From positions 1-64,000 of the forward strand of contig NZ_JAHLPP010000002.1 in assembly GCF_018917965.1 (NCBI RefSeq): a stretch of 64,000 nucleotides of DNA, read 5' to 3'. Position 1 is the stretch's first letter, and each line of letters opens with the position of its first letter. Shown here piece by piece: positions 1 through 8,074 of the stretch. The notes beneath the pieces were generated by a model. It saw only the letters and a list, made by a program, of their open reading frames with translations, did not search any database and was not told the origin of the DNA. A program made the translations under genes and the position numbers. The stretch comes from Pseudoflavonifractor sp. MSJ-37 (GTDB taxonomy: Bacteria; Bacillota; Clostridia; Oscillospirales; Oscillospiraceae).

Positions 1-114
1 ATCATCCGGGTTGGTGATCGTGGCCATAGACGCACGATCCATGGTCCCGTCCGCCTTCACGGCCACCTTGCCGGAGGTATCCGGGACCTGCTTCACACAT
101 ACGATCGCTTTCAT
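1..114 (-). CDS. etfB: Electron transfer flavoprotein beta subunit, 5' part only
   Basis: Only the first 38 codons lie in the window; the gene continues past position 1. The N-terminus MKAIVCVKQVPDTSGKVAVK is the typical EtfB start (KQVPDT motif). The start ATG at 114 is preceded by GGAGGAG about 8 nt upstream. EtfB forms the FAD/AMP-binding heterodimer with EtfA and serves butyryl-CoA dehydrogenase, as hydride acceptor or as the bifurcating partner that reduces ferredoxin. It lies 21 bp downstream of bcd on the same strand, matching the usual hbd/bcd/etfB/etfA order. Too short for most ORF callers, but the motif and context make it convincing. Confidence 0.9.
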   Translation of the reverse strand, partial: MKAIVCVKQVPDTSGKVAVKADGTMDRASMATITNPDD

Positions 115-135
115 CAGAAATGTCTCCTCCGTTCC

Positions 136-1278
<1,143 letters not shown>

Positions 1279-1354
1279 TCCGGTTTCCTCCTAAGATCCA
1301 ATGAAAAGGTTACAAGGCTGCGGCCTTGCGGCCGCAGCCGGGGGTAAAGTCAGA

Positions 1355-2206
1355 TCACTTCTTGCTGTAATCGTAGAAGCCGATGCCGGTCTTGCGGCCC
1401 AGCCGTCCGCCGCGCACCATCTTCCGCAGGAGCAGAGAGGCGCGGTAGCGGGGATCGTTGGTCTCGTTGTAGAGCACGTCCATGATGGCCAGGCACACGT
1501 CCAGGCCGATGAAGTCGCCCAGCTCCAGGGGGCCCATGGGGTGGTTCGCGCCCAGCTTCATGGCCTTGTCCACGTCCTCCACAGAGGCGACGCCGCTCTC
1601 GACCACGGTGATGCCCTCGTTGATCATAGGGATGAGCAGGCGGTTGACGATGAAGCCGGGGGCCTCGTCCACCTCAACGGGGTCCTTGCCCACGTCCTTG
1701 GAGAGCTGGAAGATCGCTTCGAAGGTCTCGTCGGAGGTGTTCACGCCCCGGATGACCTCGATGAGCTTCATCACCGGGGCCGGGTTGAAGAAATGCATCC
1801 CGATCACCTTGTCGGGCCGCTTGGTGGCGGAGGCGATGTCGGTGATGGAGATCGAAGAGGTGTTGGTGGCCAGGATGGCCTCGGGCTTGCAGAGGCCGTC
1901 CAGCTCGGCGAAGAGCTCCTTCTTCAGATCCACGCTCTCCACGGCGGACTCCACCACCAGGTCGGCGTCCTTGACGACGTCGATGTCGCTGGTGAAGGTC
2001 AGCCTGGACAGCAGGGCCTCTTTCCCGGCCTCGTCCAGCTTGCCCTTGGCGATGCGCTTGTCCAAGCTCTTGATGAGGCTGGCCTTGTGCTTCTCCGCGC
2101 TGGCGTTGCTGGTGGAGCGGATGACGGTGTCGATGCCCTTGTTCGCGAAGACCTGGCCGATGCCCAGGCCCATGGTGCCGCCGCCGATGATAACGATCTT
2201 TTTCAT
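1355..2206 (-). CDS. hbd: 3-hydroxybutyryl-CoA dehydrogenase
   Basis: 283 aa, normal Hbd length. The N-terminal Rossmann motif is [13 protein letters not shown] (GxGxxG-type at residues 8-13) and the catalytic region [13 protein letters not shown] holds the conserved His at about 138. The C-terminal helical domain has the family [16 protein letters not shown] motif. It interconverts acetoacetyl-CoA and 3-hydroxybutyryl-CoA. It is the first gene of the visible hbd-bcd-etfB run; the crotonase gene often found beside it is not between hbd and bcd here. The start ATG at 2206 has a GGGAGGAT-type ribosome site just upstream. A 205-bp leader separates it from a Rex-like operator. Confidence 0.94.
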   Translation of the reverse strand: MKKIVIIGGGTMGLGIGQVFANKGIDTVIRSTSNASAEKHKASLIKSLDKRIAKGKLDEAGKEALLSRLTFTSDIDVVKDADLVVESAVESVDLKKELFAELDGLCKPEAILATNTSSISITDIASATKRPDKVIGMHFFNPAPVMKLIEVIRGVNTSDETFEAIFQLSKDVGKDPVEVDEAPGFIVNRLLIPMINEGITVVESGVASVEDVDKAMKLGANHPMGPLELGDFIGLDVCLAIMDVLYNETNDPRYRASLLLRKMVRGGRLGRKTGIGFYDYSKK

Positions 2207-2410
2207 AGATATGATCCTCCCATTCCTTCTGTCCGATCTAAACCTGTTGGAACGTGCCCTGCGGAGCCTCTGCGTCCGCCCGGATATGAGGGGGCCATAT
2301 CACGGTGGGGCACGGAGCTTGCTGTGCTTTCATATCATGCTCGGGTCATCTGATGTAACGGTGGTCGCTTGGATCTGCGTTTTGCCATAGAGATCCACTT
2401 TTTCGTCTGC

Positions 2411-2428
2411 TTGTTATTTTTTTAACAT
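2411..2428. promoter_or_regulatory. Rex-type redox operator upstream of hbd-bcd-etf
   Basis: The 18 bp TTGTTATTTTTTTAACAT match 12 of the 14 fixed positions of the clostridial Rex consensus TTGTTAANNNNTTAACAA. Rex senses the NADH/NAD+ ratio and is known to repress butyrate and alcohol fermentation genes in Clostridia. The site is about 205 bp upstream of hbd, in the 558-bp gene-free stretch 2207-2764. A weak TTGCAA / TATGTT pair on the minus strand (2445-2450 and 2424-2429, 15-bp spacing) would overlap the operator. The rest of the stretch shows no coding signal. Confidence 0.7.
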
Positions 2429-2525
2429 ATATGTCCCTAAAAAATTGCAACACCGCATGATTCCCACGGCTGTTGCATCTTTTTCAGGTCCATTTCTTCA
2501 CAGGTCTCGGAGTGGATCCTCGCTT

Positions 2526-2554
2526 AGTATAGCGCGTTTCCCCCAAAGACGCAA
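2526..2554 (-). promoter_or_regulatory. Candidate promoter for the hbd operon
   Basis: On the minus strand TTGCGT (2554-2549) and TATACT (2531-2526) are 17 bp apart. The -10 fits well, the -35 only in its first three bases. The start of transcription would fall about 90 bp upstream of the Rex-like site, making that site a downstream roadblock unless the alternative promoter next to it is used. Confidence 0.4.
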
Positions 2555-2702
2555 GTCTTATTTTCAAAAAATCCGTATTTTTTATCGAGGATAGCAGCTC
2601 CTTCCATTTATTTCTTGTTGGTATCCCACAAATATATCGTCAAAAAATTCACAGATACAGTTCAGACTGGCCGTTCGTTATTTTATTCACAGGTCCTGAT
2701 CA

Positions 2703-2733
2703 CAAAAAGAGAGCGCCGGTGTCCCGGCGCTCT
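2703..2733 (-). terminator. Rho-independent terminator after the DUF554 gene
   Basis: Inverted repeat AGAGCGCCGG / CCGGCGCTCT (2710-2719 with 2723-2732) followed on the minus strand by TTTTTGTG. It lies 32 bp beyond the stop codon of the DUF554 gene. Confidence 0.8.
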
Positions 2734-2764
2734 GCAAAATGACGGAACATCCTCCCGCGCCCGT

Positions 2765-3475
2765 TCAGCCCAGCAGGCCGCCCACGAACTGGGTGAGAGG
2801 CAGGTAGACCAGGGGCAGGAAGATCGCCGGGAGCATATTGCCCACCCGGATCTTCTGCTTCGGCAGGCCCATCATGTTCATGCCGATGGCCACGATGATG
2901 CTGCCGCCCACGGCGCTCATCTCCTGGATCACGGCGTCCTGGAGATAGGGCCCCACGAACTGGGCCAGCAGGGTGAGCCCGCCCTGATACAAGAACAGGG
3001 GGATCACACAGAAGGGCACGCCGATGCCCATGGTGGAGGCGAAGGTGATGGAGGTCACGCCGTCGATCACGCTCTTGGAGATCAGGATACCGTAATTGTG
3101 GTTGAGTCCGGCCTCCAGACTGCCGTTGATGGCCATGGCGCCCACACAGAAGAGGACGGTGGCGTTGACGAAGCCCTCGGTGAAGCGGTCGTTCCCGCCG
3201 CTCCGGGCCATCTTGCGCTTGAGCACATCGCCGATGCCGGCCAGCCGGTCCTCGATCCGCAGGGCCTCACCCAGAAGGGTGCCCACCGCCATGCAGGCCA
3301 CCACGCAGAGGGTGTCGTTGGTCCCGATCATGCTGGGGATGCCGATGCCCAGCACGCACAGCCCCATGGCGATGCCCAGGCTGTCGATGAAGCCGGGCTT
3401 GATCTTTCCCTTGAAGGCCAGCCCCAAAAAGCTGCCGATCAGGACAAGGACTACGTTGACGACGGTCGCGATCAT
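2765..3475 (-). CDS. DUF554 family membrane protein (YdfK-like)
   Basis: Polytopic protein of 236 aa with about seven hydrophobic segments and typical DUF554 sequence (GTxxNxxxVLIGSFLGL-like start, then GLCVLGIGIPSMIGT, GFVNATVLFCVGAMAI). The start was set at the ATG at 3475 because AAGGAG lies 8 nt upstream; the reading frame stays open 13 codons further. DUF554 proteins are uncharacterised putative transporters. It is divergent from spoVB and has its own promoter and terminator, so it is probably monocistronic. Confidence 0.85.
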   Translation of the reverse strand: MIATVVNVVLVLIGSFLGLAFKGKIKPGFIDSLGIAMGLCVLGIGIPSMIGTNDTLCVVACMAVGTLLGEALRIEDRLAGIGDVLKRKMARSGGNDRFTEGFVNATVLFCVGAMAINGSLEAGLNHNYGILISKSVIDGVTSITFASTMGIGVPFCVIPLFLYQGGLTLLAQFVGPYLQDAVIQEMSAVGGSIIVAIGMNMMGLPKQKIRVGNMLPAIFLPLVYLPLTQFVGGLLG

Positions 3476-3520
3476 GGAAAAAACTCCTTTCGACGGCTCT
3501 CTGCCGCACTGCACTGTAAA

Positions 3521-3549
3521 ATGATAGACCGCGCCGGGCCGTTTGTCAA
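3521..3549 (-). promoter_or_regulatory. Sigma-A type promoter of the DUF554 gene
   Basis: Minus-strand TTGACA (3549-3544), 17-bp spacer, TATCAT (3526-3521), ending 45 bp before the chosen start codon. Confidence 0.75.
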
Positions 3550-3559
3550 ACAGTTCTCT

Positions 3560-3588
3560 TCATATCCCGCTCCGCCGGCTCATATGCT
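3560..3588 (+). promoter_or_regulatory. Possible sigma-E sporulation promoter of spoVB
   Basis: TCATATC at 3560-3566 matches the sigma-E -35 consensus KMATATT at six of seven positions. After exactly 14 bp comes CATATGCT (3581-3588), which keeps the CATA...T core of the sigma-E -10. No good sigma-A promoter is seen between 3550 and 3624. B. subtilis spoVB belongs to the sigma-E regulon, so the match fits the gene. Confidence 0.45.
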
Positions 3589-3623
3589 GGACCGATCTGG
3601 GGATAGGAGAGGAGGGGTGGTCC

Positions 3624-5147
3624 TTGAAGCTCAGCCGTTCATCCATGCTCTACGGGACCCTTCTGCTCACCGGCACCAGCCTGGCCGCTCAGGCGGTGGG
3701 GTTCCTGTACCGCATCCTCCTCTCCCGGCTGGTGGGGGCAGAGGTCATGGGGCTCTATCAGCTGATCCTGCCGGTGTACTCCGTGCTCCTGTCCCTCACC
3801 GCCGTGGGGCTGACGGCGGCGGTGTCCAACCTGTCCGCGGAGTATGCCGCCCGGGAAAATGACGGAGCCATGGCCGCCGTCCTCCGTCGGTGCCTCCTGG
3901 GGTTCCTGCTGGCCTTCGCCCTGGCGGCGGCGGTGGTCGCCGCCCTGTATGACCCGATCTCGGTCTATCTGCTGGGGGACGCCCGGACTCAGACCGGACT
4001 GCTCCTCCTGCTCCCCTGCCTTCTCCTGACCGGGGTGGAGAACCTGCACAAGCACTACTTCTACGGCTCCGGACAGATCCGCCCGCCGGCGGCGGTGGAG
4101 CTGTGCGAGCAGTTCATCCGCACCGGCGCGGTGCTGGGCCTGCTGGTCCTCTTCCTACCCCAGAGCCCAGAGCGGACCGTGGGGCTGATCGTCACCGGGA
4201 TGGTGATCTGCGAGCTCTTCTCCGCCGTGGCCCTGACGATCCTCTACCGGCGGCACCGGGCGGGACTGTCCCGGCCGGCGGCAGAGGACGGGCTGGGACG
4301 GCGGATCCGGGGCATCGCCCTGCCGGTGGGACTCACCTCTCTGCTGGGGAACCTGATGGGTTCCGCCAATGCGGTGCTGATCCCTCAGCGTCTGGTAGCC
4401 GCCGGGGCCGATGTATCTCAGGCCATGCGGGACTTTGGGGTCCTGTGCGGCATGACGGTGCCCATGCTCCTGATGCCCACGGCCTTCATCGGGGCCATGG
4501 GGCTGGTGCTGGTCCCCCGTCTGGCCCGAAGCGCCGCCTTGGGCCGCATCGACCGGATCCGGGACCGGATCCACAAGGCCATGCTGGCCACCTCGGTGCT
4601 GATCATGCCCTCCATGGCCTTTCTGGCGGTCCTGGGCCCCACGATCGGCCGGGCCCTCTTCCGGGAGCCCTCCGCCGGAGACCTGATCCTCCCACTGTCT
4701 GTGGGAGTCCTCTTCTCCTGCTATCAGTCGGTGCTGGCGGGGGTGCTGAACGGGATCGGCGCCCAGCGGGCTGCCGCCTGGAACGCCATCTGCTCCGGGG
4801 CGGTCCAGCTGGCCTGCACCTATGTCCTCATGGGCCTGCCGGGGATGGGACTGCGGGGCTATGCGGCCGGCTTCGCCGTCAGCGCCGGACTTGGCCTCCT
4901 GCTGGACTGGCGGGAGGCCGCCCGCCGGACCCGGATGCGGCCCCGGCTCTTCCAGTGGTGCACCGCCCCTGCCCTGGCCGCTCTGCTCATGGGGCTGTGC
5001 ATCCGCCTTCTTTTCCGGATCCTGCGGGACTGTGGACTGGGAGACGTTCCGTCGGTCCTCCTCTGTTTGGCCTTCGGCGCCGTGGAATACCTGGCCGCTC
5101 TGTCGGCCCAAGGCTGCCCCTTTCGGTCGCTGTTCCGGCTGCGCTGA
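3624..5147 (+). CDS. spoVB: Stage V sporulation protein B / MOP-family lipid flippase
   Basis: A 507-aa polytopic protein with about 14 hydrophobic segments, close to the roughly 520 aa of SpoVB/MurJ-like polysaccharide exporters. The N-terminus (LYGTLLLTGTSLAAQAVGFLYRILLSRL) and the LGAEVMGLYQLILPVYSV-like stretch are typical of SpoVB. The start is taken as TTG at 3624, with GAGGAGG 8 nt upstream; an ATG at 3645 is the alternative. The family moves lipid-linked cell-wall or cortex precursors across the membrane, in the mother cell if this is a true SpoVB. It has its own upstream region and is followed by a GC hairpin. Confidence 0.85.
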   Translation: MKLSRSSMLYGTLLLTGTSLAAQAVGFLYRILLSRLVGAEVMGLYQLILPVYSVLLSLTAVGLTAAVSNLSAEYAARENDGAMAAVLRRCLLGFLLAFALAAAVVAALYDPISVYLLGDARTQTGLLLLLPCLLLTGVENLHKHYFYGSGQIRPPAAVELCEQFIRTGAVLGLLVLFLPQSPERTVGLIVTGMVICELFSAVALTILYRRHRAGLSRPAAEDGLGRRIRGIALPVGLTSLLGNLMGSANAVLIPQRLVAAGADVSQAMRDFGVLCGMTVPMLLMPTAFIGAMGLVLVPRLARSAALGRIDRIRDRIHKAMLATSVLIMPSMAFLAVLGPTIGRALFREPSAGDLILPLSVGVLFSCYQSVLAGVLNGIGAQRAAAWNAICSGAVQLACTYVLMGLPGMGLRGYAAGFAVSAGLGLLLDWREAARRTRMRPRLFQWCTAPALAALLMGLCIRLLFRILRDCGLGDVPSVLLCLAFGAVEYLAALSAQGCPFRSLFRLR

Positions 5148-5168
5148 GGATGTCCGGTCATAAAAGTT

Positions 5169-5195
5169 CGGAGCAGGCGTGATATGCCTGCTCCG
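5169..5195. terminator. GC-rich hairpin between spoVB and the tRNA genes
   Basis: CGGAGCAGGC / GCCTGCTCCG with a 7-nt loop. On the minus strand it is followed by AACTTTTATG. It may end spoVB and back up the tRNA terminator; no strong U-run exists on the plus strand. Confidence 0.5.
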
Positions 5196-5321
5196 ACTTG
5201 CCTTGCGTTGATAGATGCACTGCCCGCCGATCACGTCCCACCAGATCGAAGCCCAGCGTAAGCGGGTCCGATTTGGAAGCGAGGAGCAACGGAGCGAGCG
5301 CACGATGAGTTTTGGGGGAAA

Positions 5322-5360
5322 CAAAAAACTCGTCGCAAGCGATACGAAGCTTGCGACGAG
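5322..5360 (-). terminator. Terminator of the tRNA-Leu/tRNA-Phe transcript
   Basis: An 11-bp perfect stem CTCGTCGCAAG / CTTGCGACGAG (5350-5360 with 5329-5339) followed on the minus strand by TTTTTTGTTT. It starts two bases after the tRNA-Phe CCA end. Confidence 0.9.
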
Positions 5361-5361
5361 C

Positions 5362-5437
5362 TGGTGCCTCCGGCCGGAATCGAACCAGCGACACGGGGAT
5401 TTTCAATCCCCTGCTCTACCAACTGAGCTACAGAGGC
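5362..5437 (-). tRNA. tRNA-Phe(GAA)
   Basis: 76 nt with encoded CCA. The acceptor GCCTCTG pairs with CGGAGGC, the D-arm is AGCTCAGTTGGTAGAGC, and the anticodon stem-loop GGGGA-TTGAAAA-TCCCC gives anticodon GAA. The T-arm is CTGGTTCGATTCCGG. Co-transcribed with tRNA-Leu. Confidence 0.97.
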
Positions 5438-5467
5438 GAATGAGAGGCCCCGTCTGCCCGGGCCTCC

Positions 5468-5550
<83 letters not shown>

Positions 5551-5569
5551 GCATCGGTCATTCTAGTAT

Positions 5570-5598
5570 AGAATAGCACGGATCTTCTCATTTGTCAA
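5570..5598 (-). promoter_or_regulatory. Promoter of the tRNA-Leu/tRNA-Phe unit
   Basis: Minus-strand TTGACA (5598-5593), 17 bp, TATTCT (5575-5570), 19 bp before the mature 5' end of tRNA-Leu. Near-consensus as expected for stable RNA. Confidence 0.9.
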
Positions 5599-5661
5599 TT
5601 GCAGATCCGCGAAAAAGGGGGTATACTGGAGGGGACTTTTCGTACAAAGGATGTGGCCCCT

Positions 5662-6507
5662 ATGAGACCTGCCCCTGAAGTGGCCCTGATCCAGGATCTG
5701 TCCGGCTTCGGCCGGTGTTCCACCACTGTCGCTCTCCCCACGCTGGCCGCCATGGGAGCCCGGTGCGAGACGCTCCTCACCGCCTATCTCTCCGCCCACA
5801 CCGGTTTCCCCCGGTCGGAGCATTCTGTGTTCCTGGACCTGACCGATCAGATGGAGCGGTGCTGTGATCACTGGGCCGAGCTAGGCGCCTCCTTCGACGC
5901 GGTCTATAGCGGCTTCCTGGGCTCCGCCCGGCAGATCGACCTCCTGCGGTCCTTCATCCACCGCTTCCGCCGGCCGGACACGCTGGTGCTGGTGGACCCG
6001 GTCATGGGAGACGACGGCCGGCCGTACAGCACCTACACGCCCGACCTGTGCGCCCGGATGGGCTCTCTGGCTGAGGAGGCCGACCTCATCACCCCAAACC
6101 TCACCGAGGCCGCCATCCTTCTGGGGGAGGACTACTCCGCCGTCCCCGCGGATGAGGCGGGGATGTCCCGCTGGCTGGAGCGTCTCTCTCTGGATGGCAA
6201 GCGCTCTGTGGTCATCACCGGCGTGAGCCTGTCCCCGGACCAGGTGGGTGCCGGATGCTGGGACCGGGAGAGCGGTCGGATCTCTTTCTTCCAGGCCAAC
6301 TCCGAGCCCGCCCATTTCTCCGGCACCGGCGACCTCTTCGCCAGCATCCTGCTGGGCGGGATGCTCCGCGGGGAGTCCCTTCCCGTCTGCACCGAGCGGG
6401 CGGTCCGGTTCGTCCAGCGGTGCGCCGCCGCCACACTGGCCATGGGCGCCCCCATCTCCCGCGGCGTCCAGTTCGAGCCCATGCTCCACGAGCTGATGGA
6501 GCCGTGA
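5662..6507 (+). CDS. pdxY: Pyridoxal/pyridoxine kinase (PdxK/PdxY type)
   Basis: 281 aa, the usual length of PfkB/ThiD-like vitamin B6 kinases. It starts PEVALIQDLSGFGRCS, the pyridoxal kinase N-terminal strand and substrate loop, and has VLVDPVMGDDGRPY (near 109-122), the PNLTEA motif and the ribokinase-family catalytic motif FSGTGDLFAS with Asp near 224. It phosphorylates pyridoxal, pyridoxine or pyridoxamine in the cytoplasm. The start ATG at 5662 was preferred to upstream in-frame starts because similarity begins there and AAAGGA lies upstream. Monocistronic, closed by a strong terminator. Confidence 0.88.
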   Translation: MRPAPEVALIQDLSGFGRCSTTVALPTLAAMGARCETLLTAYLSAHTGFPRSEHSVFLDLTDQMERCCDHWAELGASFDAVYSGFLGSARQIDLLRSFIHRFRRPDTLVLVDPVMGDDGRPYSTYTPDLCARMGSLAEEADLITPNLTEAAILLGEDYSAVPADEAGMSRWLERLSLDGKRSVVITGVSLSPDQVGAGCWDRESGRISFFQANSEPAHFSGTGDLFASILLGGMLRGESLPVCTERAVRFVQRCAAATLAMGAPISRGVQFEPMLHELMEP

Positions 6508-6527
6508 TGTTCTCTGATGCATTTCGC

Positions 6528-6557
6528 GATCCAGCCCCTCCGGGCTGGATCTTTTTT
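6528..6557 (+). terminator. Terminator of the pyridoxine kinase gene
   Basis: GATCCAGCCC / GGGCTGGATC, 4-nt loop, followed by TTTTTT; 20 bp past the stop codon. Confidence 0.93.
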
Positions 6558-6610
6558 ATGCCGGCTTCCCGATCCTCCGCTCGTGGGAGGCTCGACACCG
6601 CGGACAGCCC

Positions 6611-7657
6611 TCATGACCGCGCTTCCCCGACCGCGTGTGATGCCAGCCTCTCCTGTACCTGTGCCCGGAACTCCGCCAGATCGGGCCATCGGTCGAAGAA
6701 GCGCCACTTCTGTGCCCACACCGCCGTCTCCGTCTCCGGCGGCGCGTCATAGAGGACGTAACAGGCAAAGCTCTCCGCCAAGTCCTCCACCGGGTCGGTG
6801 GCCGCGTACTCGGTGACGAAGTCGTCGGGATGCCGCAGGAGGAAGCCATAGCTGTCCATATCCGCCAGCCGGTCGTCCAGAAGGTCCGTCCAGAACATTC
6901 GATAGAAGGTGTCCAGATAGGAGCCGGGCCGGGCAGTCATGCCCTCCTCGCAGTAGGTCTCCGTGCGGGTCTCCCCGCTGTAGTCCACCTGATCCGCGTT
7001 CAGGGCCAGGTAGTGTCCATACTCGTGGACGATGGTCTCCCGGGTCCAGTCGTCGTCCCCTGTGTCCTCCGGGTCCAGCGCGATCTCCCAGCGCGTCCCG
7101 TCCCAGTCGGTCATCTGGACATAGGCCACCATCTCGTCCGGTCCGTCGGTGAACACCGTGAACCGGTCGAAGGCCTGGAACGCCCCCTCTGGCAGCAGGT
7201 CCAGCATCCCGCTCCACATGATCTGGTCGTTGGACCGCTCCGCCGCCGTCCGCTCCCGGCTATGGAGGACCCGCAGATCCGTGCCGTCCAGCACCTGATA
7301 GACCGTCAGCGTCCGCTGGGGCGGGTCCTCATAGCCCCAGTCCCCTACGTCCTCCCCGTCTCCCAGGTATTTGGCGGTCAACTCGTCATAGTACGCCGTC
7401 AGGGCCTCCAGGCCGGCCCACTCCTCATCGGACTTCTCCCAGACGCCCCGGGCAGTCCGAGCCGCTTTCCGTTCCTGCACTTCGGACAACAGGGACCGCG
7501 CTTTGACCCGCTCGCGTCCGCTGATCTTGTCATCCAGAGCCCCCAGCTGGACCGACAGCAGGCGCTCCGTCTCTGGATCGGCCAGCCGACTCCCCGTCCC
7601 GCCGCAGGCGGTCAGCAGGAGGCACAGGGTCAGCCCCGCTGCCGCAGACCTCCGCAT
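6611..7657 (-). CDS. Putative zinc metallopeptidase lipoprotein
   Basis: 348 aa. The start ATG at 7657 is preceded by GGGAGGGG. A lipoprotein signal peptide ends LCLLLTAC with the lipidated Cys at about residue 18. After an alpha-helical, charged region (30-110) the C-terminal half carries ETIVHEYGHYLALN, an HExxH zinc site at residues 211-215, and EDLAESFACY (Glu near 295), which fits the third-ligand glutamate of gluzincin-like peptidases. It would act on the outer face of the membrane. Substrate unknown, and no close family is recognised. It is monocistronic, with a hairpin and the structured repeat upstream. Confidence 0.7.
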   Translation of the reverse strand: MRRSAAAGLTLCLLLTACGGTGSRLADPETERLLSVQLGALDDKISGRERVKARSLLSEVQERKAARTARGVWEKSDEEWAGLEALTAYYDELTAKYLGDGEDVGDWGYEDPPQRTLTVYQVLDGTDLRVLHSRERTAAERSNDQIMWSGMLDLLPEGAFQAFDRFTVFTDGPDEMVAYVQMTDWDGTRWEIALDPEDTGDDDWTRETIVHEYGHYLALNADQVDYSGETRTETYCEEGMTARPGSYLDTFYRMFWTDLLDDRLADMDSYGFLLRHPDDFVTEYAATDPVEDLAESFACYVLYDAPPETETAVWAQKWRFFDRWPDLAEFRAQVQERLASHAVGEARS

Positions 7658-7722
7658 ATGCACATCCCCTCCCGTTCGTTTCTTCCATTGTACCAGACCC
7701 CGCTCGAAAGAAGCAAGGAAAA

Positions 7723-7757
7723 GGGCCGGTCCGGGACGATATGTCCTAGACCGGCCC
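7723..7757. terminator. Hairpin, first copy of a repeated pair flanking the structured element
   Basis: GGGCCGGTC...GACCGGCCC with GGGACGATATGTCCT inside. On the minus strand it is followed by TTTTCCTT, so it can end the thiamin operon transcript. Nearly the same 35 bp recur at 8019-8053. Confidence 0.55.
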
Positions 7758-7758
7758 C

Positions 7759-7994
7759 AGACTGTCAAAAAAGTCATTTCTCTCGTTGAGTGATGCAGGA
7801 GCCTCGCAGAGTTCCGTCACCCACAGGTGACGGAATAAAATATAAGGCGTTTTTTCTGAGGACATGTGCCTCAGAAAAAACTCTTCTCAGGCCGCTAGTG
7901 TGCGAGCAAAGCGAGTGCGCGCGGCGGCCTGCATCCCATCGAAGAAATGCCAGTTCGTTCTTTGTGAAGAACGAACCAGCATTTCTGAGAAGCG
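7759..7994. repeat. Structured intergenic repeat, copy 1 (236 bp)
   Basis: Nearly identical to 33939-34173, with only scattered differences. It contains several perfect or near-perfect hairpins: GTTCCGTCACC / GGTGACGGAAT; TTTTTCTGAGG / CCTCAGAAAAA; a GC-rich arm around GCGAGCAAAGCGAGTGCGC; and AGAAATGC.AGTTCGTTCT / AAGAACGAAC..GCATTTCT. Both copies lie downstream of a minus-strand gene and upstream (minus direction) of a terminator-like hairpin. The 417-bp gene-free stretch 7658-8074 consists of this element and its flanking hairpins. No protein-coding reading is convincing. It may be a small non-autonomous element or a 3'-UTR RNA structure. Confidence 0.85.
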
Positions 7995-8018
7995 TGTCGA
8001 ACAAGTTCGACACGCTGA

Positions 8019-8053
8019 GGGCCGGTCCGGGACGATATGTCCCGGACCGGCCC
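8019..8053. terminator. Hairpin, second copy, just after ThiY
   Basis: A 14-bp perfect stem GGGCCGGTCCGGGA / TCCCGGACCGGCCC with a 7-nt loop, 21 bp past the stop of the ThiY gene. There is no U-run on the minus strand, so it may act as an RNA-stabilising or weak termination hairpin. Between it and the repeat lies another perfect hairpin, AGCGTGTCGAAC / GTTCGACACGCT (7991-8016). Confidence 0.5.
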
Positions 8054-8074
8054 ATCGTTCAAGCGGTCATCCGT

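Noticed and set aside
5196..5328. Degenerate relative of the structured repeat near the tRNA genes
   Set aside because: Only a short stretch (GAGCAACGGAGCGAGCGCAC) resembles the repeat's GC arm; the other hairpins are missing.
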